Below are positions 6,765-14,631 of a stretch of 15,222 bases of DNA, piece after piece. This DNA is from Acidimicrobiaceae bacterium (lineage in GTDB: Bacteria; Actinomycetota; Acidimicrobiia; Acidimicrobiales; Palsa-688): positions 250 to 15,471 of the forward strand of contig PMHU01000093.1 of assembly GCA_003156795.1 (NCBI GenBank), in the 5' to 3' direction. A program made the translations under genes and the position numbers. The stretch's first letter is position 1. Each line of letters starts with the position of its first letter. Under the pieces are notes generated by a model. It had not been told where the DNA came from and did not search any database. It saw nothing but the letters and a program-made list of their open reading frames with translations.

Positions 6765-6876
6765 AGTGGCCGCGCTCGGTTACGACCACGAACCGCCACG
6801 GCTATGGGTGGCCAACCGATAGTGCTTGGTGGGCGGCGCGCCGCAACGCTCGGTCGTGGGCTGCCGCACAAGTCGG

Positions 6877-6882
6877 TAGCGT
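6877..6882 (+). promoter_or_regulatory. Putative -10 of leaderless glycerophosphodiesterase promoter
   Basis: TAGCGT separated by 7 nt from the GTG at 6890, with no ribosome site between. The same arrangement occurs ahead of sigR, the alpha/beta hydrolase and the aldo/keto reductase in this window. It supports the GTG as the true start and independent transcription from gpsA. Confidence 0.55.
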
Positions 6883-6889
6883 CGCCGGC

Positions 6890-7672
6890 GTGAACAAGTC
6901 GCGTTTCGCCTTCTTGGACCACGAGGGTCCGATCGCTTTCGCCCACCGTGGCGGAGCCCTAGAGGCCCCCGAGAACACGTGGAAGTCGTTTACCCACGCC
7001 CGCGACCTGGGCTACAAGTACATGGAGACCGACGTTCACGCCACCAAGGACGGGGTGGTGGTCACCATCCACGACCCATCCCTCGAGCGGGTGAGCGATC
7101 GCACCGGAGTGGTGCGCGACATGTCGTGGAAACACCTGTCGGGGGTGCGCCTGACTGGCGAGGAAGCGGTACCCCGCCTGGACGAGCTGTTCGCAGCCTG
7201 GCCCGACGTCCGCTGGAACATCGATGCCAAGCACGACAGCGTGGTCGGCCCGCTGCTGGAAACCATCCACCGGGCAGAGGCGATCGACCGAGTGTGCGTC
7301 ACGTCCTTCAACGATCGTCGCCTCAGCCGGCTCCGCCGAGCTCTCGGCCCGCAAGCGTGCACCGTCCTGGGCCCGGCCACCACGACCGTTCTGAGAGTGG
7401 CCAGCTGGCTGCCGAATCGAATTGGGACCCGGACGGCAGCCCGGCTCAACGGGTTTGCGGCGGCTCAAGTTCCGATCCGCAACGGGCGCATACCGGTGGT
7501 CGACCGCCGTTTCGTCGACGCCGCACATCGGGCCGGGCTCCAAGTGCACGTTTGGACGATCGACGACGAGGCCACCATGGCCCGGCTGCTCGACCTCGGC
7601 GTGGACGGTCTCATGACCGACCGTCCCACCGCACTGAAGGAACTCCTGGTCCGACGCCGGGCCTGGCCCTGA
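6890..7672 (+). CDS. Glycerophosphodiester phosphodiesterase
   Basis: Hydrolyses glycerophosphodiesters from phospholipid turnover to glycerol-3-phosphate and an alcohol. The 260-aa TIM-barrel protein shows the GDPD signature: H19-R20-G21-G22, PENT (27-30), METD with E46 and D48, and H61-D62 as the catalytic and metal-binding residues; the C-terminal VHVWTIDDEATMARLLDLGVDG is also characteristic. No signal peptide is seen, so it is of the cytoplasmic (UgpQ-like) kind. The start is GTG. The neighbour gpsA acts on the same product, so the pair may balance the glycerol-3-phosphate pool; that is inference. Confidence 0.92.
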   Translation: MNKSRFAFLDHEGPIAFAHRGGALEAPENTWKSFTHARDLGYKYMETDVHATKDGVVVTIHDPSLERVSDRTGVVRDMSWKHLSGVRLTGEEAVPRLDELFAAWPDVRWNIDAKHDSVVGPLLETIHRAEAIDRVCVTSFNDRRLSRLRRALGPQACTVLGPATTTVLRVASWLPNRIGTRTAARLNGFAAAQVPIRNGRIPVVDRRFVDAAHRAGLQVHVWTIDDEATMARLLDLGVDGLMTDRPTALKELLVRRRAWP

Positions 7673-7704
7673 ACCCCTCTGCGGCCGGGTCCACTTACGC
7701 CTTC

Positions 7705-7743
7705 TGGACGCGTTGTGCGCCTGTGGCCTGGACAACGCGTCCA
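7705..7743 (+). terminator. Perfect 12-bp inverted repeat downstream of the phosphodiesterase
   Basis: TGGACGCGTTGT (7705-7716) and ACAACGCGTCCA (7732-7743) are exact reverse complements around a 15-nt loop. It starts 33 nt after the stop codon. There is no T-run, so it could be a factor-dependent terminator, or a protein site ahead of the MFS gene. The rest of the 277-bp gap (7673-7949) holds only a 10-bp palindrome, GCGTCGACGC (7859-7868); no gene or RNA was recognised there. Confidence 0.4.
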
Positions 7744-7937
7744 AGGTCGGGCAGGGGGCCATTCCGCCCATCAAGTCATTTCGCGGCAGGACGCGCAAAC
7801 GAAGGTGGCCGCCAAACGCCACCCGCCGGAGACAAAATGCCCGGGTATTACACCATTGGCGTCGACGCAGGCGTATCGTGAGGCAGCTTCAAATACGCAC
7901 CTGAGGCCAACCGTCCTCGGGCGTCATAACTTCAACC

Positions 7938-7943
7938 GGGGGG
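7938..7943 (+). promoter_or_regulatory. Ribosome binding site of the MFS transporter gene
   Basis: Six Gs, 6 nt before the ATG at 7950. It is the only purine-rich site near a candidate start and supports that ATG. Confidence 0.5.
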
Positions 7944-7949
7944 TTCTGC

Positions 7950-9743
7950 ATGAGTGTGACCGCAGCGGATTCTGTCGACAAGCCGGGGGGAGTGTCGTGG
8001 CTGTGGAATAGACAGCTCGATTCGTATCCCGAAACGGGGCCGCGGATGGCCTACCTGGCCATCACGGTCATATCGACGGTCATGCTCTACTACGAGTTGT
8101 ACGTGGGCGGGTCGGTGACGACTCTGTTCCTGCCGAAGCTCCACATGAGCTTCTCCTTCTTCGTCTACACCCTGGCCGTCGGCAACCTGATCGGAGCCTT
8201 CGGATCCCTGTTCGCCGGCCTAACCGACAGGTTGGGCCGGACCAACCTGGTGGTCGTCGGCCTCATTCTGACGGCCGTCTTCGTGGGATTCATTATCCCG
8301 ACTGCCACCAGCAAATGGGTGTTCACCATCGAAGGGTTCATCGTGGCGGTGGTGGAAGGCATTTGCCTGGTGGCCACGCCGGCGCTCATCCGAGACTTCT
8401 CTCCGCAGGTCGGCCGCGCTACAGCCATGGGTTTCTGGACGAGCGGTCCCGTGCTGGGCAGCTTGATCGTGGCCGTCGTCGCCACACACACGATCGGAGC
8501 CAACCCCAGCATCAGCTTCTGGACCCACGAGTACCGCATATGCGGTATCGCCGGCTTGGTCGTCGCCGCCATCGCTCTGGTGGGGATGCGCGAGCTGTCG
8601 CCGGGTCTGCGTGACCAGCTCATGGTCAGCATGCGCGATCGGGCCCTGATCGAGGCCAAAGCCAAAGGTATAGACATCGAAGCGTCGCTGCGAAACCCGT
8701 TCGGCCAGCTGATCAAGCCCGACGTGATCGTGTCCGCCCTCGGTATCGCGATCTTCCTGCTCATTTACTACACGTCGGTCGGCTTCGGCCTCATCTACTT
8801 CACGACGGTGTTCGGCTTCTCGGTCAAGAACGGCAACGGACTCGGCAACTGGAACTGGGGCTTCAACGTCATCGCCGTGATCTTGTTCGGCATTATTTCC
8901 GACCGACTACGGGTCCGAAAGCCGTTCATGGTCCTCGGCGGCGTGACCGCGGCCATCATGATGGTTCTCTATCTGTCGAGGGCCGGGCACCACACCGGTT
9001 ACTACCACTTGGCGATCCTGGTAGCGATCCTGTCCTTCTGCCTCGGCGTAGCGTACGTGCCGTGGATGGCCAGCTTCACCGAGACCGTCGAGTCTCATAA
9101 TCCCGCCCTCACAGCGACGGGCCTCGCCATCTGGGGCTGGATCATCCGGGTCGTCGTCTTCGCGTCCTACATGTTGCTGCCGACCGTGATCCACTCGGTG
9201 ACTCCTCTCGTCACCTACGGCACCACTGTCGCGACTGCAGACGCCAAGTACGGCGCCGACGTCGCTTTTGCCACTGCGCACCCGCAAGTGGTCGCTACGG
9301 CCACGAAGCTGGCACCCGAACTCGCGGCGGTTTCGGCTAACGAAGCGCTATTCGTGCAGCTCGCAACCAAGCCGACGCCGGCTCTGATCGGACAGGCGGA
9401 AGCTGCCGTTGGCCCTTCGATGTTCGCCAAGATCGCCGCCAACCAAGCCGGCATAGCCAGCGTCATTCCCTTCGCTACTCAGCTGACCGCGCTGGAAGCG
9501 GCCAGCAAGGACCCCGCCTTCCAGACCCTCGTCGCCCACGGGGCGTCAGTCGTCAAAGCGGCCAAGGAAGCTCCGGGACAGTGGAAGGACTGGTACTGGA
9601 TCTGCTTCGGGGGGATGATCTTCTTCCTCGGCACCGTCCCGCTGATGCGGGGCCGCTGGAGTCCGAAGGCGGCCAAGGCCGACGAGGACGCCCACGAGGC
9701 GCTGGTCCAAGCCGAGATGGCCAAGCTGGGCGTCACCGCCTAG
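7950..9743 (+). CDS. MFS transporter with large Ala-rich insert before TM12
   Basis: A 597-aa inner-membrane secondary transporter of the major facilitator superfamily. About twelve hydrophobic helices are visible (first about residues 34-53; last about 547-566). The MFS motif A appears as GLTDRLGR (90-97) after TM2, with a weaker copy SDRLRVRK (317-324) in the second half. Between the helix at about 397-416 and the last one lies an unusual segment of about 125 residues (421-545), rich in Ala and Val and without membrane character, which adds to the usual 400-450 aa length. A charged C-terminal tail follows. Related actinobacterial MFS proteins with a similar ending (GRWSP) exist, from memory. 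Substrate unknown; the nearby catabolic-type enzymes suggest an organic acid or xenobiotic. Confidence 0.88.
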   Translation: MSVTAADSVDKPGGVSWLWNRQLDSYPETGPRMAYLAITVISTVMLYYELYVGGSVTTLFLPKLHMSFSFFVYTLAVGNLIGAFGSLFAGLTDRLGRTNLVVVGLILTAVFVGFIIPTATSKWVFTIEGFIVAVVEGICLVATPALIRDFSPQVGRATAMGFWTSGPVLGSLIVAVVATHTIGANPSISFWTHEYRICGIAGLVVAAIALVGMRELSPGLRDQLMVSMRDRALIEAKAKGIDIEASLRNPFGQLIKPDVIVSALGIAIFLLIYYTSVGFGLIYFTTVFGFSVKNGNGLGNWNWGFNVIAVILFGIISDRLRVRKPFMVLGGVTAAIMMVLYLSRAGHHTGYYHLAILVAILSFCLGVAYVPWMASFTETVESHNPALTATGLAIWGWIIRVVVFASYMLLPTVIHSVTPLVTYGTTVATADAKYGADVAFATAHPQVVATATKLAPELAAVSANEALFVQLATKPTPALIGQAEAAVGPSMFAKIAANQAGIASVIPFATQLTALEAASKDPAFQTLVAHGASVVKAAKEAPGQWKDWYWICFGGMIFFLGTVPLMRGRWSPKAAKADEDAHEALVQAEMAKLGVTA

Positions 9744-9761
9744 CGGCCGCTCCGACCACAC

Positions 9762-9808
9762 ACGCGGTAGCGCCGGGATCCCCTCTAGGGGTCCCGGCGT
9801 TTCCGCGT
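9762..9808 (+). terminator. Long hairpin after the MFS gene, likely terminator
   Basis: Inner stem: CGCCGGGA-CCCC (9771-9783, one bulged T) pairs with GGGGTCCCGGCG (9788-9799) around a TCTA loop. Outer stem: ACGCGG (9762-9767) pairs with CCGCGT (9803-9808) across a TAG/TTT junction that is itself mostly pairable in RNA. The inner hairpin is followed by TTT. It lies 18 nt after the MFS stop, between convergent genes, so it may end transcription from the plus strand and perhaps both. Confidence 0.75.
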
Positions 9809-9831
9809 GGCGGTGACGCGTGGGATCGAGT

Positions 9832-9908
9832 GTGTTCGATCGCTCTCGCCGTGTTCGAAAGGCATCGGTGGGCGACGTGTATCGAACACGCGACGGCGAA
9901 TCGAACAC
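9832..9908. repeat. Symmetric four-copy array of CGTGTTCGAT in convergent gap
   Basis: GTGTTCGA occurs at 9832-9839 and 9851-9858, and its reverse complement at 9882-9889 and 9901-9908. Each same-direction pair is spaced by 19 bp and both inverted pairs share one centre, base 9870. As a folded strand this gives two 9-bp stems (9832-9840 with 9900-9908; 9850-9858 with 9882-9890) separated by 9-nt internal loops, with a 23-nt apical loop. It lies between the ends of the MFS and epoxide hydrolase genes, so it is not an ordinary upstream operator. Function unknown. Confidence 0.8.
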
Positions 9909-9972
9909 GCGCCAGCCCGCCCCAAGCACGACGAAAGCCGACGCGTCGGCGATCCCGCTCAGGGGTCCGACT

Positions 9973-11109
9973 TCAGCGAACGGTGCGGAAGAAGTTGCGG
10001 ACCTCGTCCACGAAGATAGCCGGCTGCTCGAAAGCAGCGAAGTGGCCACCCACCGGCGGCTCTCCCCAATACCGGATGTCGCTGAAGCGATGCGACGCCC
10101 ACCGCTTCGATGCCCTGAAGATCTCCTTGGGGAACACAGAGCCGCCCATGGGTACGCCAATCGGGGCGAACGAGGGAGTGTTGAACGACTCCCAGTACAT
10201 GCGAGCCGACGAAGCCGCAGTGGCGGGCAGCCAGTAGAGCATGACGTTGTCCAGGATCCGGTCGGCGCCGAGAGCTCCGACAGGGTCGCCGCCGGTGTCG
10301 CTCCAGGACCAGAACTTCTCGAGGATCCAGCCGCACTGACCCGCAGGTGAGTCGACGAGGCCGTATCCGATCGTCTGCGGACGGGTCGACTGCTGCTTGG
10401 AGTAGCCGGAGTCGTGGGCCATGTAATCGTTGACCCCGGCCAGGGCCGCCTGCTCCATCTCGGTCATCTCGCCGTCGTCGGCGCCGGGGAAACCGATGAT
10501 CATGTTGATGTGGATCCCGGCCACGTGGTCCGGATCCTGCTCGGCGATGCTCGTCGTGACCATGGACCCCCAGTCGCCGCCCTGGGCTCCGTACCGGTCG
10601 TAGCCCAGCCGCGCCATGAGCGCGGCCCAGGCTCGCGCCGTGCGCTCGACGCCCCACCCGGTTTCGGTGGGCTTGTCGGAGAAACCGAAGCCGGGCAGGG
10701 ACGGCAGCACCACGTGGAACGCGTCGGCTGCGTCGCCGCCGTGGGCAGTCGGATCGGTGAGCGGTCCGATGACTTCCAAGAACTCGACGATCGAACCCGG
10801 CCACCCGTGCGTCAGCACGAGGGGTAGCGCGCCCGGATGCGGAGACCGGACGTGCACGAAGTGGATCCCGAGACCGTCGATCTCGGTTCGGTAGTGGGAC
10901 AGAGAGTTGAGTCTGTCCTGGCGAACGGTCCAGTCGTAGCCGTCGATCCAGTACCGGCACAGGTCCTTCAGATAGGCCAACGGGACGCCCTGGGACCAAC
11001 CTTCCGCGGGCGAGGCTTCGGGCCAACGGGTGCGCCGCAGCCGGTCTTTCAGGTCGTCTATCTCAGCGGCCGGAACGTCTATGCGAAAGGGGGTGATCTG
11101 GTCGGACAT
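9973..11109 (-). CDS. Epoxide hydrolase (EHN-domain alpha/beta hydrolase)
   Basis: Hydrolyses epoxides to diols through a covalent Asp ester. The 378-aa protein has the N-terminal EHN domain (about 5-115: PFRIDVPAAEIDDLKDRL, then WIDGYDW), the oxyanion motif HGWPGS (101-106), nucleophile Asp179 in GGDWGS, and a late catalytic His356 in PVGGHFAAFEQP. These match the microsomal/juvenile-hormone epoxide hydrolase-like family of bacteria. The ATG at 11109 has a strong GGAGGT site 6 nt upstream. It is divergent from the CoA-transferase gene and convergent with the MFS gene. Physiological substrate is unknown; detoxification or breakdown of an aliphatic or aromatic epoxide is inferred. Confidence 0.92.
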   Translation of the reverse strand: MSDQITPFRIDVPAAEIDDLKDRLRRTRWPEASPAEGWSQGVPLAYLKDLCRYWIDGYDWTVRQDRLNSLSHYRTEIDGLGIHFVHVRSPHPGALPLVLTHGWPGSIVEFLEVIGPLTDPTAHGGDAADAFHVVLPSLPGFGFSDKPTETGWGVERTARAWAALMARLGYDRYGAQGGDWGSMVTTSIAEQDPDHVAGIHINMIIGFPGADDGEMTEMEQAALAGVNDYMAHDSGYSKQQSTRPQTIGYGLVDSPAGQCGWILEKFWSWSDTGGDPVGALGADRILDNVMLYWLPATAASSARMYWESFNTPSFAPIGVPMGGSVFPKEIFRASKRWASHRFSDIRYWGEPPVGGHFAAFEQPAIFVDEVRNFFRTVR

Positions 11110-11115
11110 GGTGCT

Positions 11116-11121
11116 ACCTCC
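11116..11121 (-). promoter_or_regulatory. Ribosome binding site of the epoxide hydrolase gene
   Basis: GGAGGT, 6 nt before the ATG, the strongest Shine-Dalgarno site in the window. A TACGGT (11151-11156, minus strand) further upstream could be the -10 of its promoter. Confidence 0.75.
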
Positions 11122-11190
11122 GATGGCTGTCCGGTACGGCCCGAGCCGTCACCGTAGCCGCCCGTCTGCGCCGTGCCATCCTCTTGGGTG

Positions 11191-12447
11191 ATGACCGATC
11201 ACACCCCGGCCGCCCGCGACCCGCTCGACGACGACCCAATCCGCGACGGCCGGCCCGCCCATCCTTCTGGGCCCCTGGCGGGAGTGAGGATCCTGGACAT
11301 CACGTCGGTGGTGATGGGGCCATACGCCACCCAGATCCTGGGAGATCTGGGTGCGGATGTGATCTCCATCGAGTCGGCCCGGGGGGATACCAACCGGGCC
11401 ATGGGAGCCGGACCGATCCGCCAACTCTCGGGAGTCTCCCTCAACTTGCTGCGCAACAAGCGCAACGTGTCGCTGGACTTCAAACACCCCGAGGGCCACC
11501 GCGCCGTGCTCGCCATCGCAGCCACTTGTGACGTCTTTGTGACCAACCTGCGGCCGGGCACCCTGGCTCGGGCCGGTTTGAGCTACGAGCAGATTTCGGC
11601 GGTCAGGCCGGACGTCGTGTACTGCCAGGCCCACGGGTACGCCACAGGGACGTTCCGCCAGGATGATCCGGCGTATGACGACGTGATCCAGGCAGAGACC
11701 GGGATAGCCGACGCCACGGCGCGAGTGACGGGTCAGCCGATGATCACCGCGACCCTGATGGCCGACAAGGTGTGCGGTTTGACGATCGTGTACGCGGTCC
11801 TGGCCGCCTTGTACCGCCGGGCGACGACGGGCCGGGGCGACCACATCGAAGTGCCCATGGTGGACACTATGACGGCTTTCATGCTCGTCGAGCACGGCGC
11901 CGCCGCCGTCCCGCGTCCACCCCTGGGGCCGGCGGGCTATCCCCGAATCCTGACGCCCCACCGACGGCCGTGGCCCACCAAGGACGGCTGGATGATGGTG
12001 CTCCCCTACTCCAAGGAGCACTATGACTCGATCTTCACCGCCGAGGGCCGAACAGATCTGCTGGGCGACGAGCGTTACTCGACCGGTAGGAAGCGCATAG
12101 CCAACGCCGGCTTTCTCTATGACCAGGTCGGCCGGATGCTGGCGGGAAGGAGCACCGCCGAGTGGGTCACCTTTTTTCGCGACCACGACATCCCAGCAGC
12201 CGAGGTCGGAGTGCTCGAGGACCTGGTCGATCACTTACCCGATGCGCAGCACCCGCACGCGGGTCCGCACAAGCTGATCCCGCCGCCGGTTCGGTTCCGG
12301 GCCGCCCCCCAATCGGTGCGCCGAGCCGCCCCGCTGATCGGCGAGCACACCGACGAGGTGCTCGCCGAGGTCGGCTACGACGAGAGCGGCATCGCTTCGC
12401 TCCGGAGTTCCGGGGCGTTGGGCAGGGTTCCGGGTGAGTTCTCGTGA
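11191..12447 (+). CDS. CaiB/BaiF-type class III CoA-transferase
   Basis: Transfers coenzyme A between carboxylic acids through an aspartyl-CoA intermediate. The 418-aa protein shows the family opening LAGVRILDITSVVMGPYATQILGDLGA (written in two parts: LAGVRILDITSVV, residues 29-41, and GPYATQILGDLGA), the E-ARGD segment, RNKRNVSLD, NLRPGT, and Asp192 in LMADKVCGL as the likely catalytic residue. The start is ambiguous: ATG at 11191 (used here) or GTG at 11173; neither has a clear ribosome site. Its 3' end is antisense to the next gene by 73 bp. Substrate cannot be told; carnitine, formate, oxalate and long-chain or steroid acids are all handled by relatives. Confidence 0.9.
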   Translation: MTDHTPAARDPLDDDPIRDGRPAHPSGPLAGVRILDITSVVMGPYATQILGDLGADVISIESARGDTNRAMGAGPIRQLSGVSLNLLRNKRNVSLDFKHPEGHRAVLAIAATCDVFVTNLRPGTLARAGLSYEQISAVRPDVVYCQAHGYATGTFRQDDPAYDDVIQAETGIADATARVTGQPMITATLMADKVCGLTIVYAVLAALYRRATTGRGDHIEVPMVDTMTAFMLVEHGAAAVPRPPLGPAGYPRILTPHRRPWPTKDGWMMVLPYSKEHYDSIFTAEGRTDLLGDERYSTGRKRIANAGFLYDQVGRMLAGRSTAEWVTFFRDHDIPAAEVGVLEDLVDHLPDAQHPHAGPHKLIPPPVRFRAAPQSVRRAAPLIGEHTDEVLAEVGYDESGIASLRSSGALGRVPGEFS

Positions 12448-13649
12448 ACCACCCGGCCCGTCGCCCACACCATCACCGCCGCGAACAGGGCGAAGGCGGC
12501 CAGAGCGTCCAAGGTATACCAGCCGGTGAGCTTCAGACCGGCCCGCACGCCGTACTGGCTGAACTGGGCGGGGGACAGGCCGAACGTCGACGGTGACACG
12601 GCTTGGTCCACTTGGACGACCGCTGACACCAGCTGCGACGCCAGCACCATGAGGGCTCCTGCCACCGCAGCGGCACCGGCCGCCCGGTTCCGCCAGCGGC
12701 TGGCCACAATGGGCACGCCGGCTAGCGCGATCGCCACCAGGACGTTGCCGAGGATCTCCTCCCACGGACCCGAGAATGCGTTTCCTAGATCGAAGCTCAA
12801 GGAGCGGCCCGATGACGTCACGACCGCTACGTAGTGGTCCCACGACGGAAGGAAGGCGCCCGCAGTGGCGAGGCCGAGGACGCCGAGCAAGATCGTCCAG
12901 CCGATCGACTTCTCGGGAGGCGCACCGGCTGAGGGGATCGCCACCGGGTCAGCGGCCGTTGCGGCCGGGGACAGCGCCGCGGTCGAGGCCGCGATGGTGG
13001 CGACCTCGGCCATCCCATCGGTGGCGTCGACTGCGGCCTCGGGCTCCGGCTCGCTCACCCCTTCCGCAACGGTTTGCGTCGTCGCCTCGAGCGCGATTTC
13101 GGGCGGAGCGTGGAGCGGGCCTTCGGGGGCCACGTCGATAGCTTGGTCGTAGGGCCCCACCTGCGAATTCCCTGACCGGCGCAAGGCGACGTCGCCGCTT
13201 CCTCGAACAGCGCGGCCGCCGCGTTCGCTGGCGGCCGCGACCGCCGCAACCGCGCCTGCAGCCCCGACCAACCAGGCCACCGCCATGAGCCACAGCCCGG
13301 CTCCGGCCTGACTGGATCCGAAGCGGATGGCATCGCCGACGTCGGAGACCCGGAACCCGAGCTCGGTCGCCGCCACCCCAGCCGCCAAGCCCGCACAGAG
13401 CGGCATGCGCGCCGGGCCGGTCAGCCCCACGCCGAGGGCCAGCACCCACGCCGCGGCCAAAACCGCGTACAAAGCGGCTTGATCGGGTTGCGAGGCCACC
13501 GAGGAGTGGCTGCCCGCTCCCGAAAAGTACGTCGGAAACATGGCGGCGACGTGGAGGATGACCGTGCCTAAGAGCAGCGCTCCCGCGACGAGTTCTAGTC
13601 GGGTTGGGTGGCGCGAGTCCGCACCTGGACCCAAAGTCACAACTTGCAT
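12375..13649 (-). CDS. Eight-helix membrane protein of unknown function (4 TM + linker + 4 TM)
   Basis: A 424-aa protein I do not recognise. Hydrophobic helices at about 19-41, 57-77, 81-100 and 114-139, then a non-membrane linker of about 108 residues (140-247) rich in Ala, Glu, Pro and Thr, then helices at about 248-270, 298-316, 322-345 and 377-397. The helices fall in two groups of four, but I see no clear sequence repeat between them. The start is the ATG at 13649, 44 nt after the stop of the upstream hydrolase; TAACAA lies 7 nt upstream, close to the leaderless pattern. The open frame runs further upstream but inside the hydrolase gene, so it was not extended. The last 73 bp overlap the CoA-transferase gene on the opposite strand. 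Confidence 0.75.
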   Translation of the reverse strand: MQVVTLGPGADSRHPTRLELVAGALLLGTVILHVAAMFPTYFSGAGSHSSVASQPDQAALYAVLAAAWVLALGVGLTGPARMPLCAGLAAGVAATELGFRVSDVGDAIRFGSSQAGAGLWLMAVAWLVGAAGAVAAVAAASERGGRAVRGSGDVALRRSGNSQVGPYDQAIDVAPEGPLHAPPEIALEATTQTVAEGVSEPEPEAAVDATDGMAEVATIAASTAALSPAATAADPVAIPSAGAPPEKSIGWTILLGVLGLATAGAFLPSWDHYVAVVTSSGRSLSFDLGNAFSGPWEEILGNVLVAIALAGVPIVASRWRNRAAGAAAVAGALMVLASQLVSAVVQVDQAVSPSTFGLSPAQFSQYGVRAGLKLTGWYTLDALAAFALFAAVMVWATGRVVHENSPGTLPNAPELRSEAMPLSS

Positions 13650-13693
13650 GCCGTGATTGTTATCGCTCGACGTGAACGCAAGCTGAAAACGCC

Positions 13694-14605
13694 TCACCCG
13701 TCCGGCTGGCCGGCCGGGCGCAGGCCGTACGAGTGACGCCAGTCCGCCAGCAGGGCGCGCACCGCCGTGACGAGAGAAATGGGGTGGTCGAGCATGACGT
13801 GGTGATACGCCAGGGGTATTTCGATGACGGGAGCCGTTCGGCCAAGGAGCTGGTACATGTGCTCGCCGATGTCGGGCGTCACCAGCCCGAACTGGGCTCG
13901 GAGCACTGCGACCCGGCACGGGACCCGGCCCAGCAGCTCGGGTTCCAAGTGCCCCACGTTGGAGAAAAAGATCGGGTCGAACTTCCACGTCCACCCGCCC
14001 GGAACCTCGCGGATCGAGTGCTCTTTGACGTGGTCGATCACGTAAGGCAGCAAGCCCGGCTGGTCGGGCACGACCCTGAAGCGCGAGAGCGCCGCTCCGC
14101 GGCTCGGGTATAGACGCAGAGGCCCGAAGGCCTGCCGATTGGTGTTGGCCTCCTGCTCCGGGGCCGGTTCGCGGACCGGCGAATCGACGATGATCACTCC
14201 TTCGAAGCTGTCTCCGAACTCTGCCGCGGCGCAGAAGGTGGCAAACCCGCCGAGGCTGTGGGCCACGACGACGGGCGGCTGGCTCGAACCCAAGGAGGTC
14301 GCGACTGCGGCGATCTCATGGCCCCAGTGACCGAGCTCGTACTTGGGGCGCCGCCCACTGTCGCCGTGCCCGGAAAGATCCAAGGCCGTGACGCAGCATT
14401 CCTGGGAGAAAAACGGGGCGACGTGATCCCACCATCGGCTGTGGGCGCCCCCGCCATGTACGAGGAGAAGGCCCGGTTTCGAATGATCCCCCCACCTCCG
14501 AAACGCGATATCGCATCCGTCGACTCGCAAGCTACCGACTTGCACCGGGGCGGCTAGAGCGTCCAGGAACCAGCTGGGCACCTGGTCGGCCGGGTCGCTT
14601 GGCAT
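13694..14605 (-). CDS. Alpha/beta hydrolase
   Basis: A 303-aa alpha/beta-hydrolase-fold enzyme, probably an esterase or similar. Visible are the oxyanion-hole HGGG (50-53), the DLSGHGDSGR strand-loop (76-85), the nucleophile elbow AHSLGG with Ser117, and a late His (268 or 269) in YHHVMLDHP; the acid residue is likely an Asp near VTPD (242-245). No signal peptide, so cytoplasmic. The ATG at 14605 lacks a ribosome site but has TAGCGT 7 nt upstream. It is divergent from the aldo/keto reductase gene (33 bp apart) and is followed by the membrane-protein gene on the same strand. Substrate unknown. Confidence 0.9.
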   Translation of the reverse strand: MPSDPADQVPSWFLDALAAPVQVGSLRVDGCDIAFRRWGDHSKPGLLLVHGGGAHSRWWDHVAPFFSQECCVTALDLSGHGDSGRRPKYELGHWGHEIAAVATSLGSSQPPVVVAHSLGGFATFCAAAEFGDSFEGVIIVDSPVREPAPEQEANTNRQAFGPLRLYPSRGAALSRFRVVPDQPGLLPYVIDHVKEHSIREVPGGWTWKFDPIFFSNVGHLEPELLGRVPCRVAVLRAQFGLVTPDIGEHMYQLLGRTAPVIEIPLAYHHVMLDHPISLVTAVRALLADWRHSYGLRPAGQPDG

Positions 14606-14612
14606 CCACCGA

Positions 14613-14618
14613 ACGCTA
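14613..14618 (-). promoter_or_regulatory. Putative -10 of leaderless alpha/beta hydrolase promoter
   Basis: TAGCGT on the minus strand, separated by 7 nt from the ATG at 14605. Identical in sequence and spacing to the box ahead of the glycerophosphodiesterase gene. Confidence 0.55.
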
Positions 14619-14625
14619 GTGCCGG

Positions 14626-14631
14626 TAGCTT
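14626..14631 (+). promoter_or_regulatory. Putative -10 of leaderless aldo/keto reductase promoter
   Basis: TAGCTT separated by 7 nt from the ATG at 14639, with no ribosome site. Only 7 bp separate it from the opposed -10 at 14613-14618, so both -35 regions would lie over the other gene's start. Confidence 0.55.

Noticed and set aside
5717..6946. 409-aa open frame on the minus strand opposite gpsA
   Set aside because: His/Arg/Gly-rich shadow with no motif; gpsA on the other strand has complete catalytic motifs.
6959..7822. 287-aa open frame on the minus strand opposite the phosphodiesterase
   Set aside because: Shadow of a gene with a full GDPD signature; no domain visible.
7673..7949. tRNA or small RNA gene in the gap before the MFS gene
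   Set aside because: No cloverleaf or GGTTCGAATCC-type arm could be found, and the hairpin there explains the only strong structure.
9832..9908. CRISPR-like array or LexA box from the GTGTTCGA copies
   Set aside because: Repeats are 8-9 bp with inverted orientation, unlike CRISPR repeats; LexA boxes need TCGAAC before GTTCGA at close spacing, which is the opposite order here.
11149..12234. 361-aa open frame on the minus strand opposite the CoA-transferase
   Set aside because: Low-complexity shadow; the plus-strand frame has family motifs.
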